A stretch of DNA of 7,739 nt from an uncultured Ruminococcus sp. Its GTDB lineage: Bacteria; Bacillota; Clostridia; Oscillospirales; Acutalibacteraceae. The notes under the pieces are model-generated. The model saw nothing but the letters and a program-made list of their open reading frames with translations, ran no database searches and was not told where the DNA came from. The stretch is from NCBI GenBank assembly GCA_902772795.1, contig CACYBZ010000092.1, positions 1 to 7,739 of the forward strand, read 5' to 3'. Below, piece by piece: positions 1 through 6,131 of this stretch (within the stretch, counting starts at the first letter, position 1; each line of letters opens with the position of its first letter). A program made the position numbers and the translations under genes.

Positions 1-2
1 AT

Positions 3-68
3 TTTCAAAGTATACCAAATGTCGGTACTACTGTACTCATCACCCTGCCCAAACAAACCAACTTCTAG
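3..68 (+). CDS. 3' end of an upstream gene, possibly a sensor histidine kinase (partial)
   Basis: The frame beginning at base 3 is open until a TAG at 66-68. It reads as about 21 residues ending IPNVGTTVLITLPKQTNF. The pattern G-T-T-x-x-x-I-x-L-P-K is what closes the ATP-binding (HATPase_c) domain of many sensor histidine kinases, where a glycine-rich loop is followed by a last beta strand ending in LP. The first hairpin of the intergenic repeat begins two bases after the stop, as expected for the end of a gene. Only a short tail is visible and the other two frames are also open over this stretch, so the call is tentative. If right, it means an ordinary chromosomal gene lies directly left of the phage block. 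Confidence 0.4.
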   Translation, partial: FQSIPNVGTTVLITLPKQTNF

Positions 69-69
69 T

Positions 70-153
70 GAGGAGCGTTGCTCCTCAACCCCATCGGGAC
101 TCCGCCCCTGAACCCCGCAAGCCTCCCCCAAGGCTTGACCGAAACTTTTAAGG
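70..153 (+). repeat. Dispersed palindromic repeat, left copy
   Basis: The element consists of three hairpins joined by AACCCC-type spacers, followed by a GACCGAAACTTTTAAGG tail. Hairpin 1 is GAGGAGC-gtt-GCTCCTC (70-86). Hairpin 2 (about 95-110) is partly mismatched. Hairpin 3 is CAAGCCT (118-124) with AGGCTTG (131-137). Two blocks match the right copy closely: 104-124 is identical to 7690-7710, and 130-153 equals 7716-7738 apart from one extra T. The element resembles the dispersed intergenic palindromes common in clostridial genomes rather than an insertion sequence: it carries no gene and no terminal inverted repeats spanning the whole unit. Confidence 0.85.
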
Positions 154-154
154 T

Positions 155-176
155 GAAATCTGCTGTCGCAGATTTC
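155..176. repeat. Perfect 9-bp hairpin
   Basis: GAAATCTGC (155-163) and GCAGATTTC (168-176) are exact inverted repeats around the tetraloop TGTC. The hairpin sits directly after the left repeat copy and may be a fourth module of the same composite element. The right copy cannot be compared because the window ends at the equivalent point. No poly-T tract follows, so it is not a standard intrinsic terminator. Confidence 0.75.
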
Positions 177-226
177 GGACAACGTGGGGAAAAAATCCGA
201 ATGAAGTGAGCCACAAAAGTTTTTGT

Positions 227-248
227 CCAACTTTTTTCAAAAAGTTGG
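227..248. repeat. Inverted repeat CCAACTTTTT / AAAAAGTTGG
   Basis: Ten bases (227-236) are mirrored exactly at 239-248 around a two-base centre, so the practical stem is 9 bp with a four-base loop. A smaller inverted repeat, ACAAAA-gt-TTTTGT, occupies 213-226 immediately before it. Both look like modules of the hairpin array and not protein-coding sequence. Confidence 0.7.
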
Positions 249-255
249 TGGGATT

Positions 256-276
256 TTTAAGGGCGAAGCCCTTAAA
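256..276. repeat. Perfect 9-bp hairpin TTTAAGGGC-gaa-GCCCTTAAA
   Basis: Exact inverted repeat, 256-264 with 268-276, closed by a three-base GAA loop. The stem has the same kind of compact, GC-capped design as the other modules in this region. The sequence downstream is A-rich on this strand, so it would not end transcription in the rightward direction. Confidence 0.75.
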
Positions 277-372
277 CAATGTAAGAAAAAAGTTGAGAGG
301 GGGCGAGGGAATGAAGTCCCCCCTGCGGGATTTTCAAGTTTCAGGCTTTCTGACAACATAATTTTTTTATGA

Positions 373-409
373 GATGTACAACATTGTCCAATGTTGTACA
401 TCTTTTTTT
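373..409 (+). terminator. Strong rho-independent terminator upstream of the phage operon
   Basis: GATGTACAACATTG (373-386) pairs perfectly with CAATGTTGTACATC (389-402), leaving a very tight loop (about 13 bp of stem and 4 loop bases in practice), followed at once by seven T residues (403-409). This is the classic arrangement of an intrinsic terminator acting on rightward transcription. It would stop read-through from the upstream gene about 60 bases before the small terminase start. The phage block must then have its own promoter in a very short space, or depend on anti-termination or leaky read-through. Confidence 0.85.
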
Positions 410-426
410 GTTTTGGCACGATTGGT

Positions 427-443
427 TGTAAGAGTTTCTTACA
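427..443. promoter_or_regulatory. Inverted repeat TGTAAGA-gtt-TCTTACA next to the first phage gene
   Basis: A perfect 7-bp inverted repeat with a three-base centre lies between the terminator and the ribosome binding site of the small terminase gene. It could be a binding site for a dimeric regulator or another small RNA hairpin. Weak promoter-like boxes can be drawn around it (for example TTGTAA at 426-431 with TATCAT at 449-454, 17 bases apart), but that would start transcription at or inside the ribosome binding site, so I do not claim a promoter. The inverted repeat is seen; its role is inference. Confidence 0.45.
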
Positions 444-456
444 CATCTTATCATGC

Positions 457-461
457 GGAGG
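457..461 (+). promoter_or_regulatory. Ribosome binding site fixing the small terminase start
   Basis: GGAGG lies six bases before the ATG at 468. An in-frame ATG at 453 sits upstream of this motif and has no comparable site of its own, so 468 is the preferred start. Confidence 0.8.
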
Positions 462-467
462 TTTGAT

Positions 468-953
468 ATGACACCTAAAGAAGAAAAATTCTGTTGCTTT
501 TATGCCCTCAACGGCAATGCCCGGCTGTCAGCTGTATTGTCAGGATATCGTGCTGATGCGGAAATGAAAGCAATACGTCTGCTTATGCGAAACGACATCG
601 CTGAGAAAATCAGGTCTTACCGCAAAGTCTGTTGCGATGACCTTACTGCTCTTGCCATCGTCGGCTACCGACAACTGGCTTTCGGCAGTATCGCAGACTG
701 CGTGAAACTGATGTATAGCGAAAATTCAGATACGCAGTCGCTGGATACAATGAACTTGTTCATGATATCCGAAATCAAAAAACCAAAAGACGGGTCTATG
801 GAAATCAAATTCTTTGACCGTATCAAGGCACTGGAAAAACTGACCGAAATTGAACATCTGTCAGAAGAAAACAGTATTCCGTTTTACAAGGCGTTGGAAA
901 AAAGTGCTGACCTTTTCAACCACGACGAGGAGGAGGAACATGTTTCCCACTGA
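468..953 (+). CDS. terS: Phage terminase small subunit
   Basis: 161 residues from the ATG at 468. The small terminase recognises phage DNA and loads the large subunit to start packaging. The N-terminus MTPKEEKFCCFYALNGNARL followed by SAVLSGYRADAEMKAIRLLM is the typical opening of Firmicute Terminase_2 (XtmA-like) proteins: a short 'TPKQ-x-x-F' lead, then a helix-turn-helix at about residues 17-50. The central part (residues 55-110) is the expected oligomerisation region, and MEIKFFDRIKALEKLTEI (111-128) matches the family's usual closing 'D-x-x-K-A-L-E-x-L' helix. The tail is acidic (DEEEE at 153-157). Length is normal for the family. The 3' end overlaps the large terminase start by 14 bases, and the acidic GAG/GAA codons double as that gene's ribosome binding site. 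Confidence 0.85.
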   Translation: MTPKEEKFCCFYALNGNARLSAVLSGYRADAEMKAIRLLMRNDIAEKIRSYRKVCCDDLTALAIVGYRQLAFGSIADCVKLMYSENSDTQSLDTMNLFMISEIKKPKDGSMEIKFFDRIKALEKLTEIEHLSEENSIPFYKALEKSADLFNHDEEEEHVSH

Positions 954-2187
954 ATTTTCTCCCAAACAGATGAAATTACTGACATGGTGGTGTCAGGGCA
1001 GTCGCTATGCCAATTATGATGCGGTTATCTGTGACGGAGCTGTCCGCAGCGGTAAAACGCTTTGTATGAGTATTTCGTTTGTGTCGTGGGCATTCTATCG
1101 CTTCAACAACAGCAGCTTTGCCTTGTGCGGTAAAACAATTCGTTCCCTTAAAAGAAACGTCATTACACCGCTGACAGGTATTCTGAAAAGTATGGGTTTT
1201 GTCTGTCGTGAAAAACTTTCCCAGAATATACTGGAAATCTCTGTCAACGGCAAAAACAATCGCTTCTATCTTTTCGGCGGAAAAGATGAGTCCTCTGCCT
1301 CACTGATTCAGGGTATGACACTTTGCGGTGTCCTCTTTGATGAAGTCGCTCTTATGCCGAAATCGTTTGTAGAACAGGCTCTGGCAAGATGTTCTGTCAG
1401 TGGCAGTAAATTCTGGTTCAACTGTAACCCCGAATATCCCCAGCACTGGTTCAGAACGGAATGGATTCTGGACAGAAAAAAGAAAAATGCCCTCTATCTT
1501 CATTTTACCATGGACGATAATCCCTCCCTCTCCGAAAAAATGAAAAACCGCTACCGAACACTTTACAGCGGTGCTTTCTATGAACGCTTTATTCTCGGCA
1601 AATGGGTGAGTGCGGAAGGGTGTGTCTATCCGTTTATGAAAGATGATAAATTTGTCGATGTCCCCCGCTGCGAATTTGAACGCTATATTATCAGCTGCGA
1701 TTACGGTACGGTAAATCCTGCTTCTTTTGGTCTGTGGGGACTGTATCGGAATGTGTGGTACCGCATTGACGAATATTATTATGATTCCCGAAAAGTCGGC
1801 TTTCAGAAAACGGACGAAGAACATTATCAGGCTCTGACAGCACTCGCCCGACACAGAAAAATTGACAACGTCATTGTTGACCCGTCTGCATCAAGTTTTA
1901 TTCAGACAATAAAACGACACGGAGAATTTCACGTCACATCGGCAAAAAATGATGTGATTGACGGTATCCGCAAAGTTTCCACCGCTTTAAAGGACGGCAA
2001 AGTTAAAATCTGCAACAACTGCAAGGATTCCATGCGTGAATTTTCACTCTACCGCTGGCAAAGCGGTGGTGCGGACGTTCCTGTCAAGGAAAATGACCAC
2101 GCTATGGACGATATCCGTTATTTTGTGGCCGGTGTGGTATTCAGACCTCAGAATGATTTTATTGTTTTGGCAACAAAACGCTCTTGA
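940..2187 (+). CDS. terL: Phage terminase large subunit (packaging ATPase and nuclease)
   Basis: 415 residues from the ATG at 940, chosen because AGGAGG at 928-933 lies six bases upstream; the frame is open further left but has no better start. The protein is the motor that pumps DNA through the portal and cuts it. Visible motifs: Walker A GAVRSGKT (residues 33-40), Walker B with acidic pair GVLFDE (130-135), and the coupling region FNCNPEYPQHW (160-170). The C-terminal RNase H-like nuclease has its acidic residues in SCDYGTVNP (D254), VIVDPSA (D314) and NDHAMDDIRY (D386, D390, D391). The layout is that of PBSX-type (XtmB) terminases, and the length is normal. Both enzyme activities appear intact, which argues against simple decay. 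It overlaps the small subunit and is followed after 11 bases by the portal gene. Confidence 0.95.
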   Translation: MFPTEFSPKQMKLLTWWCQGSRYANYDAVICDGAVRSGKTLCMSISFVSWAFYRFNNSSFALCGKTIRSLKRNVITPLTGILKSMGFVCREKLSQNILEISVNGKNNRFYLFGGKDESSASLIQGMTLCGVLFDEVALMPKSFVEQALARCSVSGSKFWFNCNPEYPQHWFRTEWILDRKKKNALYLHFTMDDNPSLSEKMKNRYRTLYSGAFYERFILGKWVSAEGCVYPFMKDDKFVDVPRCEFERYIISCDYGTVNPASFGLWGLYRNVWYRIDEYYYDSRKVGFQKTDEEHYQALTALARHRKIDNVIVDPSASSFIQTIKRHGEFHVTSAKNDVIDGIRKVSTALKDGKVKICNNCKDSMREFSLYRWQSGGADVPVKENDHAMDDIRYFVAGVVFRPQNDFIVLATKRS

Positions 2188-2198
2188 GGAGGTGCTTT

Positions 2199-3374
2199 GT
2201 GAAAAAATCAGGAAAAAACAGAAAAAATTTTCGTGAACAACATTCCTGTAAACCTGTCCGAACGGTGACAGGTTACGGTTTTCATAATCCTTTCGGGGCA
2301 ATACAGTCCTACATTCCCCTGAACAACACCCAGAATGTACTGTATGATACGCTCAGAGAAGCTATTCCCGTTATTGATTCCGCCATTCATAAACTGGTAC
2401 GCCTGCTCGGTAATTTTGAAATCCGCTGTCCTGACAAGACAACAGAATTTCATCTGAAAAAATTCCTCGACAACGTGAAAACCAACGGCAACAACAACGG
2501 TTTCAAATGCTTTCTGAGTACCTATTTCGACCGCCTGCTTACCTACGGTACGGCTGTTGCGGAAATTCTTCCCTGTACGGATTATACCGATATCTATGGT
2601 ATCTATAATGCCGACAACAACAATATTCTGCTCAAACCGAAAAAGGATAATCCGCTGGAACTCTCAGTATTCGTCAGACAAAAAAACGGCGAAATTCTTC
2701 CCGTAAAAAAAGAACATCTGATTTTACTGACTTCCCTTGACCCCAGACCCGACAAAATCGGGGGAACTTCCGTTTTGCAGGGATTACCGTTTGTCAGCGG
2801 TATTCTTCTCAAAATTTTCAACGCCATCGGACAGAACTGGGACAGGGCTGGCAATATCCGCTATGCTGTCACCTATAAACCCTCAGACGATACACTTGAC
2901 GGTGCTTTTATTCAGCACAGAGCGGAGTTAATCGCCAACGAATGGAGTAAGGCAATGAAAGACAACGGTGTTTCGGATTTCATTGCCGTCGGTGATGTTG
3001 ACATCAAAGTCATCGGTGCAGACAACCAGATTCTGGACTGTCAGACCCCGGGACGGCTTATTCTGGAACAAATCGTTTCCAAACTGAGTATTCCGCCTTT
3101 CCTGCTGGGGCTTTCGTGGAGCAGTACCGAAAGAATGTCCTCTCAGCAAGCCGATATTCTTACCAGCGAACTCGAACATTATCGTTTCTTACTTAATCCC
3201 GTCATTCATAAAGTCTGTCGCACGTGGCTTGCCATGAACGGCTTTTCTACAGACTTTACCATTCTTTGGAGTAACATCAATCTTCAGGACGAAGTGGAAC
3301 TGGCTAATGCCAGATTACTCAACGCAAAAGCCATGCAGATTGAACAACAACTCAACAACTCAGTCAGGAGGTGA
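2199..3374 (+). CDS. Phage portal protein
   Basis: 391 residues from the GTG at 2199. GAGGAGG at 2186-2192, six bases upstream, overlaps the stop of the large terminase gene, so the two are probably translationally coupled. The portal forms the dodecameric ring at one capsid vertex through which DNA passes. Family-like features are IPVIDSAIHKLVRLLGNFEI (56-75), the stretch KIGGTSVLQGLPFVSGILLK (187-206) followed by QNWDRAGN, then SIPPFLLGLSWSSTERMSSQ (297-316) leading into a long helix whose NPVIHKV (333-339) matches the end of the portal stem and crown region. The pattern '(I/V)PPF-x-L-G ... E ... P-x-(I/L)' is shared by HK97/SPP1-type portals. The N-terminus is strongly basic. No fused or separate MuF-type minor head gene follows, which is usual for some but not all such phages. 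Confidence 0.85.
   Translation: MKKSGKNRKNFREQHSCKPVRTVTGYGFHNPFGAIQSYIPLNNTQNVLYDTLREAIPVIDSAIHKLVRLLGNFEIRCPDKTTEFHLKKFLDNVKTNGNNNGFKCFLSTYFDRLLTYGTAVAEILPCTDYTDIYGIYNADNNNILLKPKKDNPLELSVFVRQKNGEILPVKKEHLILLTSLDPRPDKIGGTSVLQGLPFVSGILLKIFNAIGQNWDRAGNIRYAVTYKPSDDTLDGAFIQHRAELIANEWSKAMKDNGVSDFIAVGDVDIKVIGADNQILDCQTPGRLILEQIVSKLSIPPFLLGLSWSSTERMSSQQADILTSELEHYRFLLNPVIHKVCRTWLAMNGFSTDFTILWSNINLQDEVELANARLLNAKAMQIEQQLNNSVRR
3366..3374 (+). promoter_or_regulatory. Full-length ribosome binding site containing the portal stop codon
   Basis: AGGAGGTGA matches the complete anti-Shine-Dalgarno complement, and its TGA is the portal stop codon. It lies five bases before a TTG at 3380. This placement selects TTG at 3380 over the upstream in-frame GTG at 3371, which would sit inside the motif. 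Confidence 0.8.
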
Positions 3375-3379
3375 TTCCC

Positions 3380-4363
3380 TTGGAAAAAATCAGCGGTAAT
3401 CATGCGTCTGTCAAATCCGTGAACAATGTCACTGAGGAAGATATCCGCCTCATCAATCAGTATACACAACGCCCTTTTGACAGAAACGAACTTTATATTT
3501 TCCGTGTCGTACTCTGCGACAACGATATTGACAGGGATAATGAATATTTTTCTGTCGAAGCACTGACAAAGATGTCACAACTCTTTGTCGGAAAAACAGG
3601 TATCACCGACCATAATCCGTCCGCCGACAGACAGACGGCAAGAATTTTTCAATGTACGCTCGAAAAAACAGACAACCGCCGAACTGCTTACGGTGAACCG
3701 TATTATCGTCTTGTCGGCAGGGCGTATATCCCCGTCAATGAACATACACAGCCTGTCATTGACATGATTGAAAGCGGTATCCGAAAAGAAATCAGTGTGG
3801 GGTGTTCCGTTGACGATGTACGCTGTAATATCTGTCATACGGATATCAGAAAATCCCCCTGCGAACATCAGAAAGGACATCTGTACAACGGCAGACAGTG
3901 CTGTCATATTCTGCAGAATGTCAGTGACGCTTATGAATGGTCATTTGTTGCTGTTCCCAGTCAGCGTATGGCAGGCGTTATCAAAAATTTTCAGAACACA
4001 GATTCGGAGGTCAATGTGGAAGATTTCATTCAGGATTTGAAAAAAGGAAAATGTCAGTCACTTGACGGCAAAACCGTCAATGTCTTACTGGACTATATTT
4101 CCGAACTCGAAAAATATGCCCGTTTCGGAAAAGTCTACTACGAAAATCTTAAAAAAGAATATGTCCGATACAACACACTTCTTTTTGACGGCAGTGAGGA
4201 AACTTTCTTCAGCGACGTTGCCACACGGTATACGGTGGAAGAACTGGAAACTCTCGTGAAAATGTCAAAAAAACGTGTGGAAAATGCGGATTGTTCCAGA
4301 CCACAGCTGTTCTCGGACGATTGCTTTGACGGCAATGACTCGGACAGCAGATACAGTATTTAA
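3380..4363 (+). CDS. Prohead maturation protease, probably with a fused scaffold region
   Basis: 327 residues from the TTG at 3380. The first 205 or so residues look like a caudovirus (HK97/U35-type) prohead serine protease, which trims capsid and scaffold proteins during assembly. Likely catalytic residues are His78 in GITDHNPSADRQTARI and Ser139 in RKEISVGCSV; DAYEWSFVAVPSQRMAGVIK (183-202) matches the family's usual 'E-x-S-x-V-x-x-P' strand, with E187 a candidate third residue. Inserted after the Ser motif is a Cys/His-rich stretch (C149, C152, H153, C161, H163, C174, C175, H176) that could bind metal. Residues 210-327 form a helical, charged extension (LLDYISELEKYARFGKVYYE, then YTVEELETLVKMSKKRVENA), plausibly the scaffold, since no separate scaffold gene exists and the capsid protein has only a short N-arm. 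Protease assignment is fairly sure; the scaffold role is inference. Confidence 0.75.
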   Translation: MEKISGNHASVKSVNNVTEEDIRLINQYTQRPFDRNELYIFRVVLCDNDIDRDNEYFSVEALTKMSQLFVGKTGITDHNPSADRQTARIFQCTLEKTDNRRTAYGEPYYRLVGRAYIPVNEHTQPVIDMIESGIRKEISVGCSVDDVRCNICHTDIRKSPCEHQKGHLYNGRQCCHILQNVSDAYEWSFVAVPSQRMAGVIKNFQNTDSEVNVEDFIQDLKKGKCQSLDGKTVNVLLDYISELEKYARFGKVYYENLKKEYVRYNTLLFDGSEETFFSDVATRYTVEELETLVKMSKKRVENADCSRPQLFSDDCFDGNDSDSRYSI

Positions 4364-4384
4364 CAAAGAAAGGATTTTATCACA

Positions 4385-4720
4385 ATGAATGTCGATTTTA
4401 AAGGTTTCAATGAACAGATACTCACCTTCGAGGCGGACAGTTCCGTCACAGGGAAAAATCAGTGGGTGACAATCAGTGCCAACGGCAAAGTGGAACAGGC
4501 AGATGCCAATTCCAAACTTGTCGGCATTACGGTAAATGTCAGAAACGGTTACTGCGGTGTACAGCTGGGCGGTATCGTCACCTTTGCCAAAAACGGCAGT
4601 ATCGACCTTGGCTATACCAAACTTGTCTATACGGCAGACGGTATCAAAAAAGATACCACCAACGGTAAAGAACATCTTGTTCTGGCAGTCGATGACAACA
4701 CCGTCACTTTTATTCTTTGA
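4385..4720 (+). CDS. Capsid decoration (cement) protein
   Basis: 111 residues; the ATG at 4385 follows a weaker GAAAGGA site (4368-4374) by 10 bases. The sequence is almost all beta strand and turn with repeated G-x-V/I elements: SVTGKNQWVTISANGKVEQA, KLVGITVNVRNGYCGVQLGG, and a closing VLAVDDNTVTFIL. This 'starting value, ageing, G-V-x-V, low-complexity beta' style is typical of small head-stabilising proteins (lambda D-like or DUF2190-like) that trimerise on the mature HK97 shell. Its place between protease and major capsid protein is exactly where such genes lie. There is no catalytic motif. An alternative is another small head protein of beta-barrel type. Confidence 0.7.
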   Translation: MNVDFKGFNEQILTFEADSSVTGKNQWVTISANGKVEQADANSKLVGITVNVRNGYCGVQLGGIVTFAKNGSIDLGYTKLVYTADGIKKDTTNGKEHLVLAVDDNTVTFIL

Positions 4721-4738
4721 TTTTTGGAGGGTTACTCA

Positions 4739-5749
4739 ATGGATTTTTATCAGACACTCAGCATTGACAAGAGTATGTACAACAGAAAAGGAAAAACATT
4801 CAGTCAGGTTCTGGAAGAACTTGACCCCACCGAACATTATAAAAATACTCCCCTCGCCAGACTGGACGCTTTTTCCAGACAGCTCAAACGATTTGATATC
4901 AGCGTAAGCGGGGCAAAATCTGACGTAGTGGACAAATTCTTTCAGACTTCATCGTCGGCTGTACTGTTTCCTGAATATGTCAGCCGTGCGATAAAGGCTG
5001 GTATGGAATACGCCAATGTTCTTCCCGATATTACCGCAACCGTCACACAGATTGACAGCATGGATTACAGAAGTATCGTTTCCGAACCTGATTCGGACAG
5101 CAAAGAACTCAAAATCGTGAACGAAGGTTCACTGTTGCCCGTCACAACCGTGAGAATGCAGGAAAATCTTGTCAGGCTTATCAAACGTGGCAGAATGTTG
5201 GTGTCCAGTTACGAAGCTCTTCGCTTTCAGCGTCTTGACCTCTTCACTGTGACACTCAAACAAATCGGGGCTTATATTGCACAGACTCAGCTGAAAGATG
5301 CCGTCAATGTCCTTATCAACGGCGACGGCAACAACAACGGGGCAGGTACTGTCACCGTTACCAACAGCGGAGTCATTACCTATAACGACTTACTCAAACT
5401 CTGGACATCGTTAAGTCCTTATGAACTCAATACCTTGCTTGTTCCCACAGCACTTATGGAAAAAGTGCTCTCCCTCCCTGAAATGAAAGACGCTCAGGCA
5501 GGGCTGAATTTCCACGGTACGGGCAGAATGATTACACCTATGGGAGCAAAATTAATCCATGTGCCGTCACTTGCCAGCAATAAAGTTATCGCTCTCGACA
5601 AAAACTGTGCTCTGGAAATGGTACAGGCAGGTGATGTCCTTGTCGATTATGACAAACTCATCGACAGACAGCTTGAACGGGCTACGGTAAGCGTTATCAG
5701 CGGATTTGCCAAAATCTTTTCTGACGCAAGTGTCGTCCTGACGGTGTGA
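4739..5749 (+). CDS. Major capsid protein, HK97 fold
   Basis: 336 residues from the ATG at 4739, with GGAGG at 4726-4730 eight bases upstream; a TTG further left lies within the ribosome binding region and is rejected. This protein builds the icosahedral shell. The order fits HK97-fold capsids: an N-arm (about 1-70) rich in polar residues, then SSSAVLFPEYVSRAIKAGME (71-90), an extended loop segment around 105-150, the long spine helix YEALRFQRLDLFTVTLKQIG (158-177) continuing into AAYIAQ-like residues and ending LINGDGNNNG, and a C-terminal A-domain with LLVPTALMEKVLSLPEM and the final beta strands. There is no long delta domain ahead of the shell domain, consistent with scaffold being supplied by the neighbouring protease protein. 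The next gene starts four bases after the stop. Confidence 0.88.
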   Translation: MDFYQTLSIDKSMYNRKGKTFSQVLEELDPTEHYKNTPLARLDAFSRQLKRFDISVSGAKSDVVDKFFQTSSSAVLFPEYVSRAIKAGMEYANVLPDITATVTQIDSMDYRSIVSEPDSDSKELKIVNEGSLLPVTTVRMQENLVRLIKRGRMLVSSYEALRFQRLDLFTVTLKQIGAYIAQTQLKDAVNVLINGDGNNNGAGTVTVTNSGVITYNDLLKLWTSLSPYELNTLLVPTALMEKVLSLPEMKDAQAGLNFHGTGRMITPMGAKLIHVPSLASNKVIALDKNCALEMVQAGDVLVDYDKLIDRQLERATVSVISGFAKIFSDASVVLTV

Positions 5750-5753
5750 CAGT

Positions 5754-6131
5754 ATGATTTATCAACAGGTATTTCAGAAATTCAGAGAACTGGCAGTCAT
5801 TGATGACGAGGAAGCCGAAAAATACAGATGGCTCTGTGATGAATGTGTAGAGGAATTGTATGAAATGCTTGCGGATAACGGTAAGACATTGAGTGAAAAC
5901 AGACTTTCGTCCGTTGCGTCAGCTATGGCTTGGTACAAGTATGTAGCTGTCGCAAAGGACAGCAATGTCACAAGCTTCAAGGCAGGCGAACTGACCGTAA
6001 GCTACCGTCAGAAATCTGAATCCGCCAGACAGTATTTACAGCAGTCCCTCAGAAGTATTGCCCCTTATCTGAAAGATAATTATTTTGTATTCAGGAGTGT
6101 CAGAAATTATGATATATCAGACCATTCATAA
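5754..6131 (+). CDS. Head-tail connector (adaptor-like) protein
   Basis: 125 residues, starting four bases after the capsid stop with only a weak ribosome binding site, so probably translated by coupling. The protein is mostly alpha-helical, with helices at about 1-12, 20-41, 47-68 and 87-107 and a short beta hairpin SFKAGELTVSY (74-84) between the last two. LSSVASAMAWYKYVAVA followed by 'F-K-A-G-x-x-(T/S)-V' is characteristic of the gp6/gp15-type adaptors that sit under the portal ring in many Firmicute phages. Position directly after the major capsid gene agrees. No enzyme motif is visible. Function is assigned from shape and synteny more than from a diagnostic residue. Confidence 0.65.
   Translation: MIYQQVFQKFRELAVIDDEEAEKYRWLCDECVEELYEMLADNGKTLSENRLSSVASAMAWYKYVAVAKDSNVTSFKAGELTVSYRQKSESARQYLQQSLRSIAPYLKDNYFVFRSVRNYDISDHS

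Larger units (their letters stand above)
69..467. other. Gene-free, hairpin-dense intergenic region
   Basis: No credible gene is present in this stretch of about 400 bases. It is made of consecutive small inverted repeats: 70-86, 118-137, 155-176, 213-226, 227-248, 256-276, 373-402 and 427-443, with weaker pairing near 95-110 and 300-321. Stems are 6 to 14 bp and loops mostly 2 to 6 bases. The nonamer GAATGAAGT occurs twice (199-207 and 309-317). The left part (70-153) is a copy of a repeat found again at the right end of the window. The part from 373 onward holds a terminator and an inverted repeat next to the first phage gene. No convincing -35/-10 promoter pair stands out between the terminator and the first gene. 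Confidence 0.8.

Noticed and set aside
2..151. A second open frame across the left end and the left repeat
   Set aside because: It reads through the palindromes as a Pro/Arg-rich string with no family likeness; the frame ending at 68 is more protein-like.
70..276. The hairpin series as a CRISPR array or riboswitch
   Set aside because: The stems differ from one another and there are no evenly spaced identical repeats, so it is not CRISPR; no known riboswitch core motif is recognisable.
237..446. A 69-codon open frame on the minus strand in the hairpin-rich leader
   Set aside because: It runs through a terminator stem and several palindromes, so its codons are explained by hairpins; no domain or convincing start signal is seen.
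850..942. An upstream-extended start for the large terminase
   Set aside because: The extra 30 residues would overlap the small terminase gene in another frame and are Lys/Arg/Thr-rich without family likeness; a strong ribosome binding site serves the ATG at 940.
1300..1854. A 184-codon open frame on the minus strand inside the large terminase gene
   Set aside because: It lies wholly antisense to a clearly coding gene with intact motifs, has no ribosome binding site worth the name, and its translation resembles no family; it is a shadow of terminase codon usage.
2490..5340. A shared GGCAACAACAACGG string in the portal and capsid genes
   Set aside because: It encodes short Gly/Asn runs in unrelated loops and is low-complexity; chance is the simplest explanation.
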